Numbered from the stretch's first letter, positions 7,826 to 17,264 are shown. The stretch is 64,000 nt of DNA from an uncultured Lentisphaerota bacterium (GCA_903921725.1 CAIXRA010000045.1:26345-90344); one strand, 5' to 3'. Numbers and translations are program-made. The notes: generated from the letters alone by a model not told the origin.

Positions 7826-9309
7826 ACGTGTGGATTGTCAATCCGTTTGACGACCTTCCCCATGAAGCCGGTCGCCCGATGCGCTACGAACTCCTCTGCC
7901 GCCGGCTGGCGGCGGACGGGCATGGCGTCACATGGTGGTCCAGCGATTTCAGCCACAGCACCAAGGATTACCGGTCCCTGCCCCCGGCCGCCGCCGCAGG
8001 CGGCGTCCCTGCCCCGGCGCCGCCCGCCATCCGCCTCGTCCACACCCCCCGGTACCGGCGCAACATCGGGCTTGCCAGGTTGCGCAACCACCGGCTTTTC
8101 GCCCGCAATTGGGAACGAGACGCTAGGGACGCCGTCGGATCGGGAGAGCTGCAGAAGCCCGACCGCATCCTCGTCAGCCTTCCCCCGCTGGGCACGGCCG
8201 GGGCGGCGTTCCGCCTTCGCGCGGACTGGAAGTGCCAGGTGATTGTGGACATCCAGGACGCCTGGCCGGAAACCTTTCTCCGCCTCCTGCCGGGGCCACA
8301 GGCCGTACGACGACCGCTGGGGCGCCTGTTGCTCGCCCCGTTTTTCCGCGCCGCCGCCGCCGCCTACCGGCAGGCGGATAAGGTCAGCGCATGCGCGCAG
8401 GGCTATCTTGACTTGGCCGCCGTCCACAACACGCAAGGGCTGCGCCATCTATACTATCACGGAACGGATTTATCCGACCGCCTCCCCGCCCGTGAGTTCC
8501 CGGCGCAGTTCACGGCGCAGCGCCCCCTGCGCCTCGTCTATGCCGGCGCCATGGGATGCACCTACGGCCTCGCCTCCGCCATCCGCGCCGTCTGCCGGTT
8601 GAACCAGGAGGGACTGCCCGTCGAGCTCCACATCGCCGGACGGGGGGGGCAGGAATCCAGGCTGAGGAAACTGTCCGCGGCGCTTGTCCCCGGCCGGCAG
8701 CAGCCGTGCGTCCAGTTTCACGGATACCTCACCGGAGAACCCTTCCACACCTTCCTGCGTGCGGGCGATGCCGGGCTGCTGCCCATGCACCCCGACTCGC
8801 TTGTCGGCATCCCCAACAAGCTGGTGGACTACACCGCCGCCGGGCTTCCCGTGCTCAACTGCCTGCCGGGCGAGACACAGGCCCTGCTTGCCCGTTATCA
8901 GGCCGGATTCGCCTACCGGTTCAACGATGAATCCAGCCTGTGCGAATCCCTAGCCGGCATCCTCCGCGCGCCGGCATGCCTGCCCGCCGCCGCCGCCGGC
9001 AGCGCCCGGCTTGCGCGGGACTGCTTCGACGCCGCCCGGAACTTCCGCGATTTCGCGCGCTTTATTGCAGAAAAGATAGGCCGATGCCGTCGGGATCATC
9101 AAAAAACGGCAAGAAACTGGGCAAGCCGGCTGACGGAGTGTATTATATTGCGTGCCTTTCGTGGTGGGTTGTGGTTGTGGTTATTCCCGGCATGCCACAA
9201 ACGGCACCAACTCAAGCATCATGCGCAGCCGCAAATGGCTAATTTATTTTCGATGGATGCGACCATCCCCCCCCCCATTAGAATTAACCTTAAGCACAAA
9301 ACAACATGA
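7822..9309 (+). CDS. Family 4 glycosyltransferase with atypical C-terminal tail
   Basis: The first 420 or so residues form a GT-B enzyme: MNVWIVNPFDDLPHEAGRPMRYELLCRRLAADGH, VIVDIQDAWPETFLRLLPGP, RLVYAGAMG, FHGYLTGEPFHTFLRAGDAGLLPM and NKLVDYTAAGLPVLNC. It is paralogous to the gene at 13579 (shared N-terminal layout and WW-SSDF/WTDDF motif). Family members end near the FARFIAEKIGR segment (about 9080). The further 75 residues are basic and Trp-rich, without recognisable structure, and the last part reads through a C10 tract at 9267-9276. I suspect a lost stop or frameshift near 9080. A G8 run lies at 8642-8649. Confidence 0.8.
   Translation: MNVWIVNPFDDLPHEAGRPMRYELLCRRLAADGHGVTWWSSDFSHSTKDYRSLPPAAAAGGVPAPAPPAIRLVHTPRYRRNIGLARLRNHRLFARNWERDARDAVGSGELQKPDRILVSLPPLGTAGAAFRLRADWKCQVIVDIQDAWPETFLRLLPGPQAVRRPLGRLLLAPFFRAAAAAYRQADKVSACAQGYLDLAAVHNTQGLRHLYYHGTDLSDRLPAREFPAQFTAQRPLRLVYAGAMGCTYGLASAIRAVCRLNQEGLPVELHIAGRGGQESRLRKLSAALVPGRQQPCVQFHGYLTGEPFHTFLRAGDAGLLPMHPDSLVGIPNKLVDYTAAGLPVLNCLPGETQALLARYQAGFAYRFNDESSLCESLAGILRAPACLPAAAAGSARLARDCFDAARNFRDFARFIAEKIGRCRRDHQKTARNWASRLTECIILRAFRGGLWLWLFPACHKRHQLKHHAQPQMANLFSMDATIPPPIRINLKHKTT
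9267..9276 (+). repeat. C10 homopolymer tract before AT-rich glycosyltransferase
   Basis: Ten consecutive C sit 29 bases upstream of the next start codon, inside the non-conserved tail of the preceding reading frame and at the boundary to an AT-rich segment. Confidence 0.9.
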
Positions 9310-10511
9310 ATATTTTATGCCTAATAGACAGCCTGGGGCCCGGCGGTGCGCAACGCCAAATGACAAATATAGCCATCCTCATGAAACAAAGAGGCCACCA
9401 TGTAACTATAGTTATCTACTACCCGTTATATTTTTTCCGAGATATCCTTGAAATGCATGGCGTAACCGTTGTTTGCATTAACGAACCGAGATGGTGGATG
9501 CGCTTGTGGAAGATTAGGTCGCTTATTCGTGGTGGTACGCAGGACGCGGTTCTTTCATTTCTAAATACGCCCAATTTTATTGCATGCATTAGCGCCATTG
9601 GCGGCCGGCGCTGGGGATTAATCATCGGGGAACGTAGCGCGCAAAAAAGTTCTTTTACCCATTTGCGAAATAAAACAATGAAGTTATTTGCTTGGCAAGC
9701 AGACTTCATCGTAACAAACTCTAACATTGCCCGTAATATGTGGGTAAAAGCCTTTCCGTTCTTTTTGCCGAAATTACGCACGATTTACAACGCCGTCATG
9801 ATTGAAGCTCCAATATCCAACGAAGGTTCCCCGACGTCGGGGTATCGAAACACCAATATCGTTATCGATAACTCAATCGACCAAAGGGTCGGGATATGTC
9901 AACCAAACGGGAGTGAAATATTTAATGCTGACAAAAAATTTGTTCTGCTAGTGGCTGCAAGTTATCAACAGCTAAAAAACATAAACGGGGTAATAGAGGC
10001 TGTTTCACTGCTTGATAATTTACACAAAAAAAGACTGTCATTGCATTGGTATGGACAAATCGAAGCAACACGCGGCAATTCGCAGCCATACCAAGACGCT
10101 TTACGGAAGATAACGCAAAATAACCTGTCCGGTATTATTAATTTGCATGCCCCATCTAACAATATACATACATTAATAATGCAGGCAAGCGCTGTTGGTC
10201 TTTTTAGCCATTATGAGGGATTGCCAAATTTTATTTGCGAAGCGATGGTTCTGGCAAAGCCGATTATAATGACTCATGTATCTGATACAAATGCATTGGT
10301 TGATGATTCCAATGGTTTTTTATGCCATGCGGCGGATGCGCCTTCTATTGCAGAAGCCATAAAACGTGCAATGGACTGCCCAATAGAAAAACTTAAACTA
10401 ATGGGGCAACGATCAGCGGAAAAATCGCATCGCCTTTTCCAACCAGAAGTTATTGCTGATTCTTACTTTACCTTGTTAAGGATGGCCTCTAATAAGGCTA
10501 AAGGGATATAA
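9306..10511 (+). CDS. Family 4 glycosyltransferase, AT-rich
   Basis: 401 residues, with start codon overlapping the previous stop (ATGA 9306-9309). MNILCLIDSLGPGGAQRQM is the classic GT4 N-terminal GGAQR loop. LLVAASYQQLKNINGVIEA and SHYEGLPNFICEAMVLAKPIIMT (E-x7-E) form the donor site. Composition and codon use are clearly AT-richer than the genes on both sides, which suggests that it and the next gene were acquired together. It probably adds one hexose or N-acetylhexosamine to the repeat unit. Confidence 0.88.
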   Translation: MNILCLIDSLGPGGAQRQMTNIAILMKQRGHHVTIVIYYPLYFFRDILEMHGVTVVCINEPRWWMRLWKIRSLIRGGTQDAVLSFLNTPNFIACISAIGGRRWGLIIGERSAQKSSFTHLRNKTMKLFAWQADFIVTNSNIARNMWVKAFPFFLPKLRTIYNAVMIEAPISNEGSPTSGYRNTNIVIDNSIDQRVGICQPNGSEIFNADKKFVLLVAASYQQLKNINGVIEAVSLLDNLHKKRLSLHWYGQIEATRGNSQPYQDALRKITQNNLSGIINLHAPSNNIHTLIMQASAVGLFSHYEGLPNFICEAMVLAKPIIMTHVSDTNALVDDSNGFLCHAADAPSIAEAIKRAMDCPIEKLKLMGQRSAEKSHRLFQPEVIADSYFTLLRMASNKAKGI

Positions 10512-10512
10512 C

Positions 10513-11052
10513 ATGAAAACCTTATTCTACTTATTATTCATAATAATATTCAGCCATGTTCCAAATATAAAATTATGGCGGTTTCGTCCGGGGAAATTTA
10601 TTCGCCGATTCATCGCGCTTGGATTTCTTGAATATTGCGGTAAAAATGCAAATATTGAATATCGTTGTAATTTTGCTAACAAAGGTAAAGGCGTCCGTGT
10701 CGGCCATAACTCTGGAATAGGAGTAAAATGCCAAATTGGCCCATTCGTTACAGTCGGCAATGACGTAATGATGGGGCCGGAGGTTGTCATCATCACTGCT
10801 AATCATCAGTTCTTGCGAACAGATTGTACCATCCGCGAACAAGGCTACCAAGATTACAAGCCTGTTGTTGTTGAAGACGATGTTTGGATTGGGCAGCGTG
10901 TAATGATCATGCCGGGAGTGACTATCGGCAAGGGCTCTATTATTGGGGCTGGTGCAGTTGTCGCTAAAAATGTACCACCATATAGTATTGCCGTTGGCAA
11001 CCCATGCAGAGTAATAAAATCGCGGCTAATAGCGCCACCGAAACCCTTATAA
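10513..11052 (+). CDS. Hexapeptide-repeat O-acetyltransferase (maltose acetyltransferase-like)
   Basis: 179 residues. A short hydrophobic N-terminus (LFYLLFIIIFSHVPNI) may be a membrane anchor. The beta-helix follows: VRVGHNSGIGVKCQIGPFVTVGNDVMMGPEVVIITANHQF, VVVEDDVWIGQRVMIMPGVTIGKGSIIGAGAVVAKNVPPYS and clasp AVGNPCRVIKSR. The NHQF segment holds the probable catalytic His. Lies one base after the preceding stop and shares its AT-rich composition. Confidence 0.83.
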   Translation: MKTLFYLLFIIIFSHVPNIKLWRFRPGKFIRRFIALGFLEYCGKNANIEYRCNFANKGKGVRVGHNSGIGVKCQIGPFVTVGNDVMMGPEVVIITANHQFLRTDCTIREQGYQDYKPVVVEDDVWIGQRVMIMPGVTIGKGSIIGAGAVVAKNVPPYSIAVGNPCRVIKSRLIAPPKPL

Positions 11053-11054
11053 CC

Positions 11055-12110
11055 ATGAAGCCAGGCATTTTACTGGTCGGCAATTTTCTTGCGGGAAAAG
11101 GCGGCTCCAAGCAGCCGTGCGAGGAGATTGCGCTGCGCTTGGCCGCCAGAGGCTGGAACGTCGCCACCACGTCCGGCGTGCGCAACCGCTTCGGACGCAT
11201 GCTGGACATGCTCAGAACTGCTTGGGTCCGGCGGCGGCACTACCAGATCGCCGTCATCGACGTGTTCAGCGGCCTCTCGTTCGCCTGGACGCTCTGCACG
11301 GCCATACTGGTAAAGGCACTGGGCAAAAAAATGGCCCTCGTGCTACACGGCGGCGGGCTTCCCGGATTCGCCAGCAGGCACCCCCGGCTTGTGAGGCACC
11401 TCCTGTCCAAGGCGGATCGCGTGCTGGCGCCGTCCGAATATCTCCGGGCCGGCCTGCTCCCCTATCGGAGCGGCATCGGCATCCTTCCCAATGGAATCGA
11501 GCTGTCGCACTGCACCATGCGGCCCCAGACGCATCCGGCCCCCCGCCTGGTCTGGCTCCGCACCTTCTGCTCCATTTACAACCCTGGGATGGCCGTGGAA
11601 GTGGCGGCGGCGCTGCGGGGGAATTTTCCCGGCATCCAGCTGACCATGGTGGGGCCTGACAAGGACGGCTCGCTGAAAGGCGTGCGGGAGCTGGCGGAAC
11701 GCCGCGGCCTGTCCGCCTGCGTCCATTTTCCCGGGGGCGTCCCCAAGGAGGAGGTGCCCCGGATGCTGGCCTCCGGCGACATCTTCATCAACACCACGAC
11801 CGTGGACAACGCGCCGGTCAGCGTCATCGAGGCCATGGCCTGCGGACTGCCCATCGTCAGCACCAACGTGGGCGGCATCCCTTTCCTGCTGAAAGATGGA
11901 GAAGATGCGCTCCTGGTCCCCTCCGGAGATGTCGCCGCCATGGCGGCGGCGGTGCGGCGCCTCCTCACCGAACCGGAAACCGCCGGGCGGCTCTCGCGCA
12001 ACGGCCGGGCAAAAGCCGAACGGTTTGACTGGAAAGTGGTGCTGCCACAATGGGAGTCCCTGTTCGCCGGGCTCTCACCGGCGGGCGGCGATGCCCAGGC
12101 GGACCGTTGA
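11055..12110 (+). CDS. Family 4 glycosyltransferase
   Basis: 351 residues from ATG 11055, two bases after the preceding stop. MKPGILLVGNFLAGKGGSKQPCEEIALRL gives the N-terminal donor loop. VLHGGGLPGFASR, ADRVLAPSEYL and ILPNGIEL follow, then the C-terminal LTMVGPDKDGSL and the NAPVSVIEAMACGLPIVSTNVGGIPFLL E-x7-E motif. GC-rich again, so the AT-rich insert ends at about 11050. Likely a repeat-unit glycosyltransferase acting at the inner face of the membrane. Confidence 0.88.
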   Translation: MKPGILLVGNFLAGKGGSKQPCEEIALRLAARGWNVATTSGVRNRFGRMLDMLRTAWVRRRHYQIAVIDVFSGLSFAWTLCTAILVKALGKKMALVLHGGGLPGFASRHPRLVRHLLSKADRVLAPSEYLRAGLLPYRSGIGILPNGIELSHCTMRPQTHPAPRLVWLRTFCSIYNPGMAVEVAAALRGNFPGIQLTMVGPDKDGSLKGVRELAERRGLSACVHFPGGVPKEEVPRMLASGDIFINTTTVDNAPVSVIEAMACGLPIVSTNVGGIPFLLKDGEDALLVPSGDVAAMAAAVRRLLTEPETAGRLSRNGRAKAERFDWKVVLPQWESLFAGLSPAGGDAQADR

Positions 12111-12171
12111 TTCCGCACGCCATCGGCGGGCGGCGTGCCGCGCACCCGACAAACAACACAAAGAACAAGCC

Positions 12172-13545
12172 ATGAGCAAAACCGACAAAATCTACGCGCA
12201 CCTTCCCGTATGGGCGCAACACGTGGCGGTGACGCTATTCGGCGCCCGCTGGTGGTGGTTCCGTTTCGGTCCCGGTTTCCAGGAGGCGGCCGACGGCTTC
12301 CGCGACCGTGAGAAGTGGGACCGCCCGCGCCTCGAGGCATGGCAGGCGGATCAGTTGAAATCCTTCCTCGCGGCAGCCGCCAGCGTCCCCTATTATCGGG
12401 ACAACTGGAGCGCATCCCAGAAGCGCGCGGCCGAAGAGGGCCGCCTTGCGGAACTGCCCCTTTTGGACAAGGCCCCGCTGCGGGCCTCCCCGCGGGCCTT
12501 CATCAACCCGGCGCTGGGCGTCCGCCGCCCGCAGACGTTCCACACCAGCGGTTCGACGGGGACCCCGATCGCCACCTTCTGGTCCGCCCGCGAGGCGCGG
12601 GCCAAGATGGCCATCCGCGAGGTCCGTTCCGCCGGCTGGGCCGGCGTCTCGTTCCGCGAGCCGCGCGCAACCTTCTCCGGCCGGCTGGTGGAACCCGATC
12701 CCGACAGCCGCGGCCCCTTCTACCGGTTCAATCTGTGCGAGAGGCAGGCGTATCTGTCGCCTTTCCACCTCAAACCGGATACGGCCGGGCAATATGTGGA
12801 GGCCCTGAACAAGCACAAGATACGCTGGCTGACCGGCTACGCCGTCTCCTATTATCTGCTGGCGAAGTTCATGCTCGAACGCCACATCGCCCCGCCGCCG
12901 ACCCTGCGGGCCGTCATCACAACCAGCGAGAAATTGACCGACGACATGCGCGGCGTCATGGAGAAGGCCTACGGCTGCCCGGTCTTTGAAGAATACGGAA
13001 CCGTGGAAAACGCTCTTTTTGCCAGCGCCTGCGAACACCGGCGGCTCCATGTCAGCACCGACTGGGGCGTGGTTGAAATCCTGCGTCCCGACGGAACCCC
13101 GTGCGCCCCGGAGGAGCCGGGCGAGGTGATTGCGACCTCGTTCATGCGGCGGCTACACCCCCTGGTCCGCTACCGGATCGGCGACGTTGCATGCTGGGAT
13201 TCGGAACCGTGCCCGTGCGGCCGCCCGTTTCCGGTCATCAAGGAAGTCATCGGCCGCATCGAGGACGTGGTGGTGGGGCCGGACGGGCGGCAGATGGTCC
13301 GTTTCCATGGCATTTTCATCGCCCAGCCGCATGTCCAGGAGGGGCAGATCATCCAGGAGACGCTGCACGACATCCGGGCGCGCATCGTGCCGACGCCCGG
13401 TTTCGGGCCGGAAGATGTGAAGGACATCCAGGACCGCATCCGGCAGCGGCTCGGCCCCGCCGTCAACGTGGCGGTGGAGACCGTGGAAAGCATTCCGCGC
13501 ACCAAGGCCGGCAAGTTCAAGGCCGTGATATCCCTGCTCAAGTGA
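12172..13545 (+). CDS. CapK/PaaK-like adenylate-forming enzyme
   Basis: 457 residues from ATG 12172. The phosphate-binding loop TSGSTGTP (about residues 125-132), EEYGTVENALFA, RYRIGDVACW and a CPCGRPFPVI segment match the phenylacetate-CoA ligase/CapK branch of ANL adenylating enzymes. CapK proteins occur in many capsule clusters, but their substrate is mostly unknown; they may activate a small carboxylic acid as an adenylate or thioester. Here a second acyl-activation system (ACP, FkbH) lies downstream, so a role in acyl decoration of the glycan is plausible but unproven. The open frame extends 92 codons upstream with no family similarity. Confidence 0.85.
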   Translation: MSKTDKIYAHLPVWAQHVAVTLFGARWWWFRFGPGFQEAADGFRDREKWDRPRLEAWQADQLKSFLAAAASVPYYRDNWSASQKRAAEEGRLAELPLLDKAPLRASPRAFINPALGVRRPQTFHTSGSTGTPIATFWSAREARAKMAIREVRSAGWAGVSFREPRATFSGRLVEPDPDSRGPFYRFNLCERQAYLSPFHLKPDTAGQYVEALNKHKIRWLTGYAVSYYLLAKFMLERHIAPPPTLRAVITTSEKLTDDMRGVMEKAYGCPVFEEYGTVENALFASACEHRRLHVSTDWGVVEILRPDGTPCAPEEPGEVIATSFMRRLHPLVRYRIGDVACWDSEPCPCGRPFPVIKEVIGRIEDVVVGPDGRQMVRFHGIFIAQPHVQEGQIIQETLHDIRARIVPTPGFGPEDVKDIQDRIRQRLGPAVNVAVETVESIPRTKAGKFKAVISLLK

Positions 13546-13578
13546 CCTCGTTCCCGATCCTTTCCCCGGGGTTTTTCC

Positions 13579-14841
13579 ATGCGAATCTGGATCATCCGTT
13601 CCTCCGAACCCACCCCCTATGACGCGGGGGCCGACAACCGTAGGCTGGGACGCTACAGCCATCTTGCGGCGGAGCTTGCCAACGCCGGCCATGAGGTCCT
13701 CTGGTGGACGGATGATTTCGACCATTACAAAAAGGTCCACCGGTTCGGCATGGATGAGTTCCGCGAAGTCGCGCCGGGCATTTCCGTGCAGTGGCTGCAC
13801 ACACCGGGCTATTCGAAGAACATCTCCCTTCGCCGCTTCAGGGATCACCGCCTCCTGGCGCGGAAAATCGTGGAGTCCGCCGCGCGACATCCGGCCCCGG
13901 ACATCATCCTGTGTTGCATGCCCGCCGACACCCTTTGCAAGGCCGCGGCGGAACTGGGGGAGCGCTTCCGCTGCCCCGTGGTGCTGGACGTCAGGGATCT
14001 TTGGCCGGACGTCTTCTACGCCCGACTCCCCCGCCTCCTCCGCCCGCTTCTCCGCCTTTACACCTGCAACATGCGGAAACGGCTTTCGTTTGCGTTTTCC
14101 CGGGCGGCGGCAATCTTCGGAACCTCGCCTGGCTTCGTCAACTGGGGCCTTGCCTATGCCGGAAGGGAAAAGACGGAGCTTGACCGGGATTTCCCCATCT
14201 CCAGCCCGCTCGATAAACCCGCCGACGCGGCCGTCGCAAAGGCTTTCGATTTTTGGCGAGGGCATGGGATCGCCGGCGACAACCCGCTGTTTCTGGCAAG
14301 CTTCATGGGCGCCTTCAGCTCCATGTACCGCTTTGATGCGGTCATCGAGGCGGCCCGCCTCCTGAAGGACGAGAAAAACGTGCGCATCGTCCTCTGCGGC
14401 AAGGGTCCGCTGGAAGACGAGATCCGCCGCCAGGTCCGGGACCTGCCCAATGTCATCCTGCCGGGCTGGATCCATTATCCGGAAGTCTGGTCCCTGCTGA
14501 AAATGTCCGGCACCGGCCTCTGCCCGTACTACGACGAGGAGAACTTCAGCCTGAACATGCCGAACAAGCCGGGCGAGTACATCTCCGCCGGACTGCCCAT
14601 CCTCTCCTCGGTCGACGGATACCTGGGGGGGCTGCTGAAATCGTATCAGTGCGGCTTTGTCTACACCAACGGGCGCGAGCTGGCGGACCACATCCGCACC
14701 TTGAGCCGGAATCCGGAAACCCATGCCCGGATGTGCGGCAACACCCGGACGCTCTTCCAGGAAAAATTCGACGCCGCCGTCATCTACAGGGAAATGCGGA
14801 TGACGCTGGAGAAAACGGCAGGGCGTCAACCTCCGGTCTGA
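13579..14841 (+). CDS. Family 4 glycosyltransferase
   Basis: 420 residues. MRIWIIRSSEPTPYDAGADNRRLGRYSHLAAELANAGHEVLWWTDDF matches the start of the paralogue at 7822, and the order WLHTPGYSKNISLRRFRDHRLLARKI is shared as well. VVLDVRDLWPDVFYARLP, FLASFMGAFSSMYRFDAVIEA and NKPGEYISAGLPILSSVDG give the GT4 catalytic core. It ends at a normal length, which supports the view that the longer tail of the 7822 paralogue is abnormal. Confidence 0.88.
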   Translation: MRIWIIRSSEPTPYDAGADNRRLGRYSHLAAELANAGHEVLWWTDDFDHYKKVHRFGMDEFREVAPGISVQWLHTPGYSKNISLRRFRDHRLLARKIVESAARHPAPDIILCCMPADTLCKAAAELGERFRCPVVLDVRDLWPDVFYARLPRLLRPLLRLYTCNMRKRLSFAFSRAAAIFGTSPGFVNWGLAYAGREKTELDRDFPISSPLDKPADAAVAKAFDFWRGHGIAGDNPLFLASFMGAFSSMYRFDAVIEAARLLKDEKNVRIVLCGKGPLEDEIRRQVRDLPNVILPGWIHYPEVWSLLKMSGTGLCPYYDEENFSLNMPNKPGEYISAGLPILSSVDGYLGGLLKSYQCGFVYTNGRELADHIRTLSRNPETHARMCGNTRTLFQEKFDAAVIYREMRMTLEKTAGRQPPV

Positions 14842-14896
14842 ACGCCAAGCACCAAACGCCCTCCATTCCGCCAGCCACAAGCATTGGAACGCAGAC

Positions 14897-15979
14897 ATGC
14901 TTCTCCTTGCCACAATCTTCATCCTCTCCGCAGCCGCCGCATTCGGCGGCGTCGAACTGGCCCGCCGCTGGGCGTTGGGACGGCAGCTCCTCGACCACCC
15001 GAATGAGCGGAGTTCGCACACGCGCCCCACCCCGCGCGGTGGTGGGCTTGCCATCGTATTCGTGACGCTGGTCGCCATGGGGTTGTGGCTATGGCTCCAT
15101 CGCGGTGGACTGCCGCTCCCGCTGTGGCGGTATGGGCTCGCCGGGTTCGGCGGCGCGCTGATCGCGTTCGTGAGCTGGCTCGACGACAGCCGGGGGGGCG
15201 TGCATTCCGCCGTGCGTTACGGCGTGCATGCCGCGGGCGCCGCGCTGGCGATCTCCGCATTCGGCTGGTGGCATGACATCTACATCCCGTTCATCGGCAG
15301 CGTGCATTGGGGCTGGCTCGGCCTTCCCATCACCTTCCTCTGGATCACCGGGCTCGTCAACGCCTACAACTTCATGGACGGCATCGATGGCATCGCCGGC
15401 GGACAGGCGGTCACGGCCTGCACAGCCTGGCTCCTGCTTGGCCTCATGCTTGCCGGGGGCGCCGGAACGGAGATGCATGCGGCGACGGTTCTCAGCCTCG
15501 TCCTCGCTGGCTCCACGCTCGGGTTTCTCTGCCTTAACTGGCATCCGGCCAAAATTTTTATGGGCGATGTCGGCAGCGCCTTCCTCGGATATTGCTTTGC
15601 GGTGTTCCCGCTGCTGGCATCGCCGGATGCCGGCGCGGACGGCCGGCTTCCCGTTTTCGGGCTTCTTGCCGTCGCGCCGTTTGTGCTGGACGCCTCCTTC
15701 ACCTTCTTCCGGCGTCTGCGGCGGCGCGAGAACGTCTTCGCCGCCCACCGATCACATCTCTACCAGCGACTTGTCATTTCCGGCCTGAGCCATCAGACGG
15801 TGACCCTGCTGTACCTTTTCCTTGGCCTTCTCGGCACGGGGGCCGCGTTGTGGTTTGCGTCCGCTGGGAACCGGTGGATTGCCGATACGGCGGCCATTGC
15901 TGCAGTCGTCCTTGTTTTGGGAATCCCGTTCCTCTGGACAGTCGTCCGCGAAAGAAAGCAACCGTCCACCAGCGTCTAA
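14897..15979 (+). CDS. Polyprenyl-phosphate sugar-1-phosphate transferase (WecA/WbpL-like)
   Basis: 360 residues, polytopic membrane enzyme of the MraY/WecA superfamily. It would start glycan synthesis by moving a HexNAc-1-phosphate from UDP to undecaprenyl phosphate. Family signatures: HPNERSSHTRPTPRGGG, SWLDDSRG (Asp pair), NAYNFMDGIDGIAGGQA, KIFMGDVGSAFLG and the HRSHLYQRL cytosolic loop. The RSSHTRPTP and SHLYQRL forms favour the WbpL/WbcO subgroup. A second, unrelated priming enzyme lies at 19149. Confidence 0.92.
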   Translation: MLLLATIFILSAAAAFGGVELARRWALGRQLLDHPNERSSHTRPTPRGGGLAIVFVTLVAMGLWLWLHRGGLPLPLWRYGLAGFGGALIAFVSWLDDSRGGVHSAVRYGVHAAGAALAISAFGWWHDIYIPFIGSVHWGWLGLPITFLWITGLVNAYNFMDGIDGIAGGQAVTACTAWLLLGLMLAGGAGTEMHAATVLSLVLAGSTLGFLCLNWHPAKIFMGDVGSAFLGYCFAVFPLLASPDAGADGRLPVFGLLAVAPFVLDASFTFFRRLRRRENVFAAHRSHLYQRLVISGLSHQTVTLLYLFLGLLGTGAALWFASAGNRWIADTAAIAAVVLVLGIPFLWTVVRERKQPSTSV

Positions 15980-16037
15980 AGCAGAGCTGCTTCCGCCGCG
16001 CTCCCCAAGCCGCACTGCCCCCTTCTAAAAAAACACC

Positions 16038-17174
16038 ATGCACCACAGCCCCCGCATTTTTCTTTCGCCGCCCCACCAGTCCGGGGGGGAGTTCGCGTTT
16101 GTGCGGGAGACGTTCCGCACCAATTACCTGGCGCCGGGCGGACCGATGGTGGAGGCGTTTGAAGCGGAATTCACCGACTTCACCGGCATCGCATACTGCC
16201 TGGCGCTCGACAGCGGCACCGCCGCCATGCATCTGGCGCTGCGCGAACTCGGCGTCGGCGCCGGCGACCTGATACTGGCCTCTTCGCTCACCTTCATCGG
16301 CAGCATCAGCCCCGTAACCTTTCTTGGCGGCGAACTGTGCTTCATAGACGCGAACCGCAGCAGTTGGACGATGGATCCGGAGCTGCTGGCGGAAAAACTG
16401 GCCGCCTGCGCCAAGGCCGGACGCCTTCCGAAAGCCGTCATTCCCACCGACCTCTACGGCCAAAGCGCCGACCTGGACCGGATCCTGGAAATCTGCCGCC
16501 CGTACGGCGTCCCCGTCATCGAGGACACCGCAGAGGCCGTTGGCGCCCGCTACAAGGACCGCCACGCCGGCAAGGGCGCACGCGCCACCGTCTTCTCCTT
16601 CAACGGCAACAAGATCATCACGACCGCCGGCGGCGGCATGCTGGCCTCCGATGACCCGGAACTGATCCGGCACGCGCGCTTCCTCTCGAACCAGGCACGT
16701 GAACCGTTCCCGCACTACGAGCACCGGGAGATTGGATACAACTACCGGATGAGCAGCCTCGCCGCCGCAGTCGGTCGCGGCCAGTTCCAAGTCCTTGAGG
16801 AGCGCGTCCAGCGGAAACGCGGAATCTTTGCCTTCTATCAGGAACAGCTCGGTGGCCTTCCCGGCATTTCCTTCATGCCGGAGGCATCCTATGGCTGCGG
16901 CAACCGCTGGCTGACCGTCATCACGGTGGATGAAACCGCGTTCGGCGCGACTCCGGAACAGCTCCGCCTGGCGCTGGAGCAGGAGAACATCGAAGCCCGG
17001 CCAATCTGGAAACCGATGCACATGCAGCCAATTTTTGCGGCGTGCGAGGCTGTAGGCGGCGGCGTCAGCGAGGACCTTTTTCGGCGCGGCCTCTGCCTGC
17101 CCTCCGGCACGGCGCTGACAGAAGCCGACCTCAGCCGCATCTGCGGAATCGTGCGCAGGCAGGGTAATTCGTGA
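16038..17174 (+). CDS. DegT-family PLP sugar aminotransferase (PglE-like, copy 1)
   Basis: 378 residues. It transfers an amino group, normally from glutamate, to a UDP-4-keto-6-deoxy sugar. PLP features: DSGTAAMHLAL, ILASSLTFIGS, VIPTDLYGQSADL, VIEDTAEAVGA and the Schiff-base Lys192 in FSFNGNKIITTAGGG. It is a close paralogue of the gene at 25543, sharing IFLSPPH at the N-terminus and IGYNYRMS. The opening IFLSPPH and the 380-residue length match PglE/perosamine-synthase-type enzymes. Its stop codon is the first TGA of a 7-nt repeat array. Confidence 0.9.
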   Translation: MHHSPRIFLSPPHQSGGEFAFVRETFRTNYLAPGGPMVEAFEAEFTDFTGIAYCLALDSGTAAMHLALRELGVGAGDLILASSLTFIGSISPVTFLGGELCFIDANRSSWTMDPELLAEKLAACAKAGRLPKAVIPTDLYGQSADLDRILEICRPYGVPVIEDTAEAVGARYKDRHAGKGARATVFSFNGNKIITTAGGGMLASDDPELIRHARFLSNQAREPFPHYEHREIGYNYRMSSLAAAVGRGQFQVLEERVQRKRGIFAFYQEQLGGLPGISFMPEASYGCGNRWLTVITVDETAFGATPEQLRLALEQENIEARPIWKPMHMQPIFAACEAVGGGVSEDLFRRGLCLPSGTALTEADLSRICGIVRRQGNS

Positions 17175-17212
17175 ATAGTGAGTCGTGAGTGGTGAATAGT
17201 GAATGGTGAATG
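17171..17212 (+). repeat. Left 7-nt tandem array (GTGARTN)6
   Basis: Six 7-nt units, GTGAATA GTGAGTC GTGAGTG GTGAATA GTGAATG GTGAATG, starting one base before the aminotransferase stop. The complementary array lies at 17641-17675, so the two bracket the four-helix-bundle gene as inverted repeats. A G9 run follows at 17230-17238. Confidence 0.9.
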
Positions 17213-17264
17213 GTTAGGCGTCACGGGATGGGGGGGGGATCCATGACGGACAACGGTAAGGCTC

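Noticed and set aside
13153..15078. 641-codon minus-strand open frame across CapK-like and GT4 genes
   Set aside because: It covers the ends of two well-supported plus-strand genes and has no recognisable domain.
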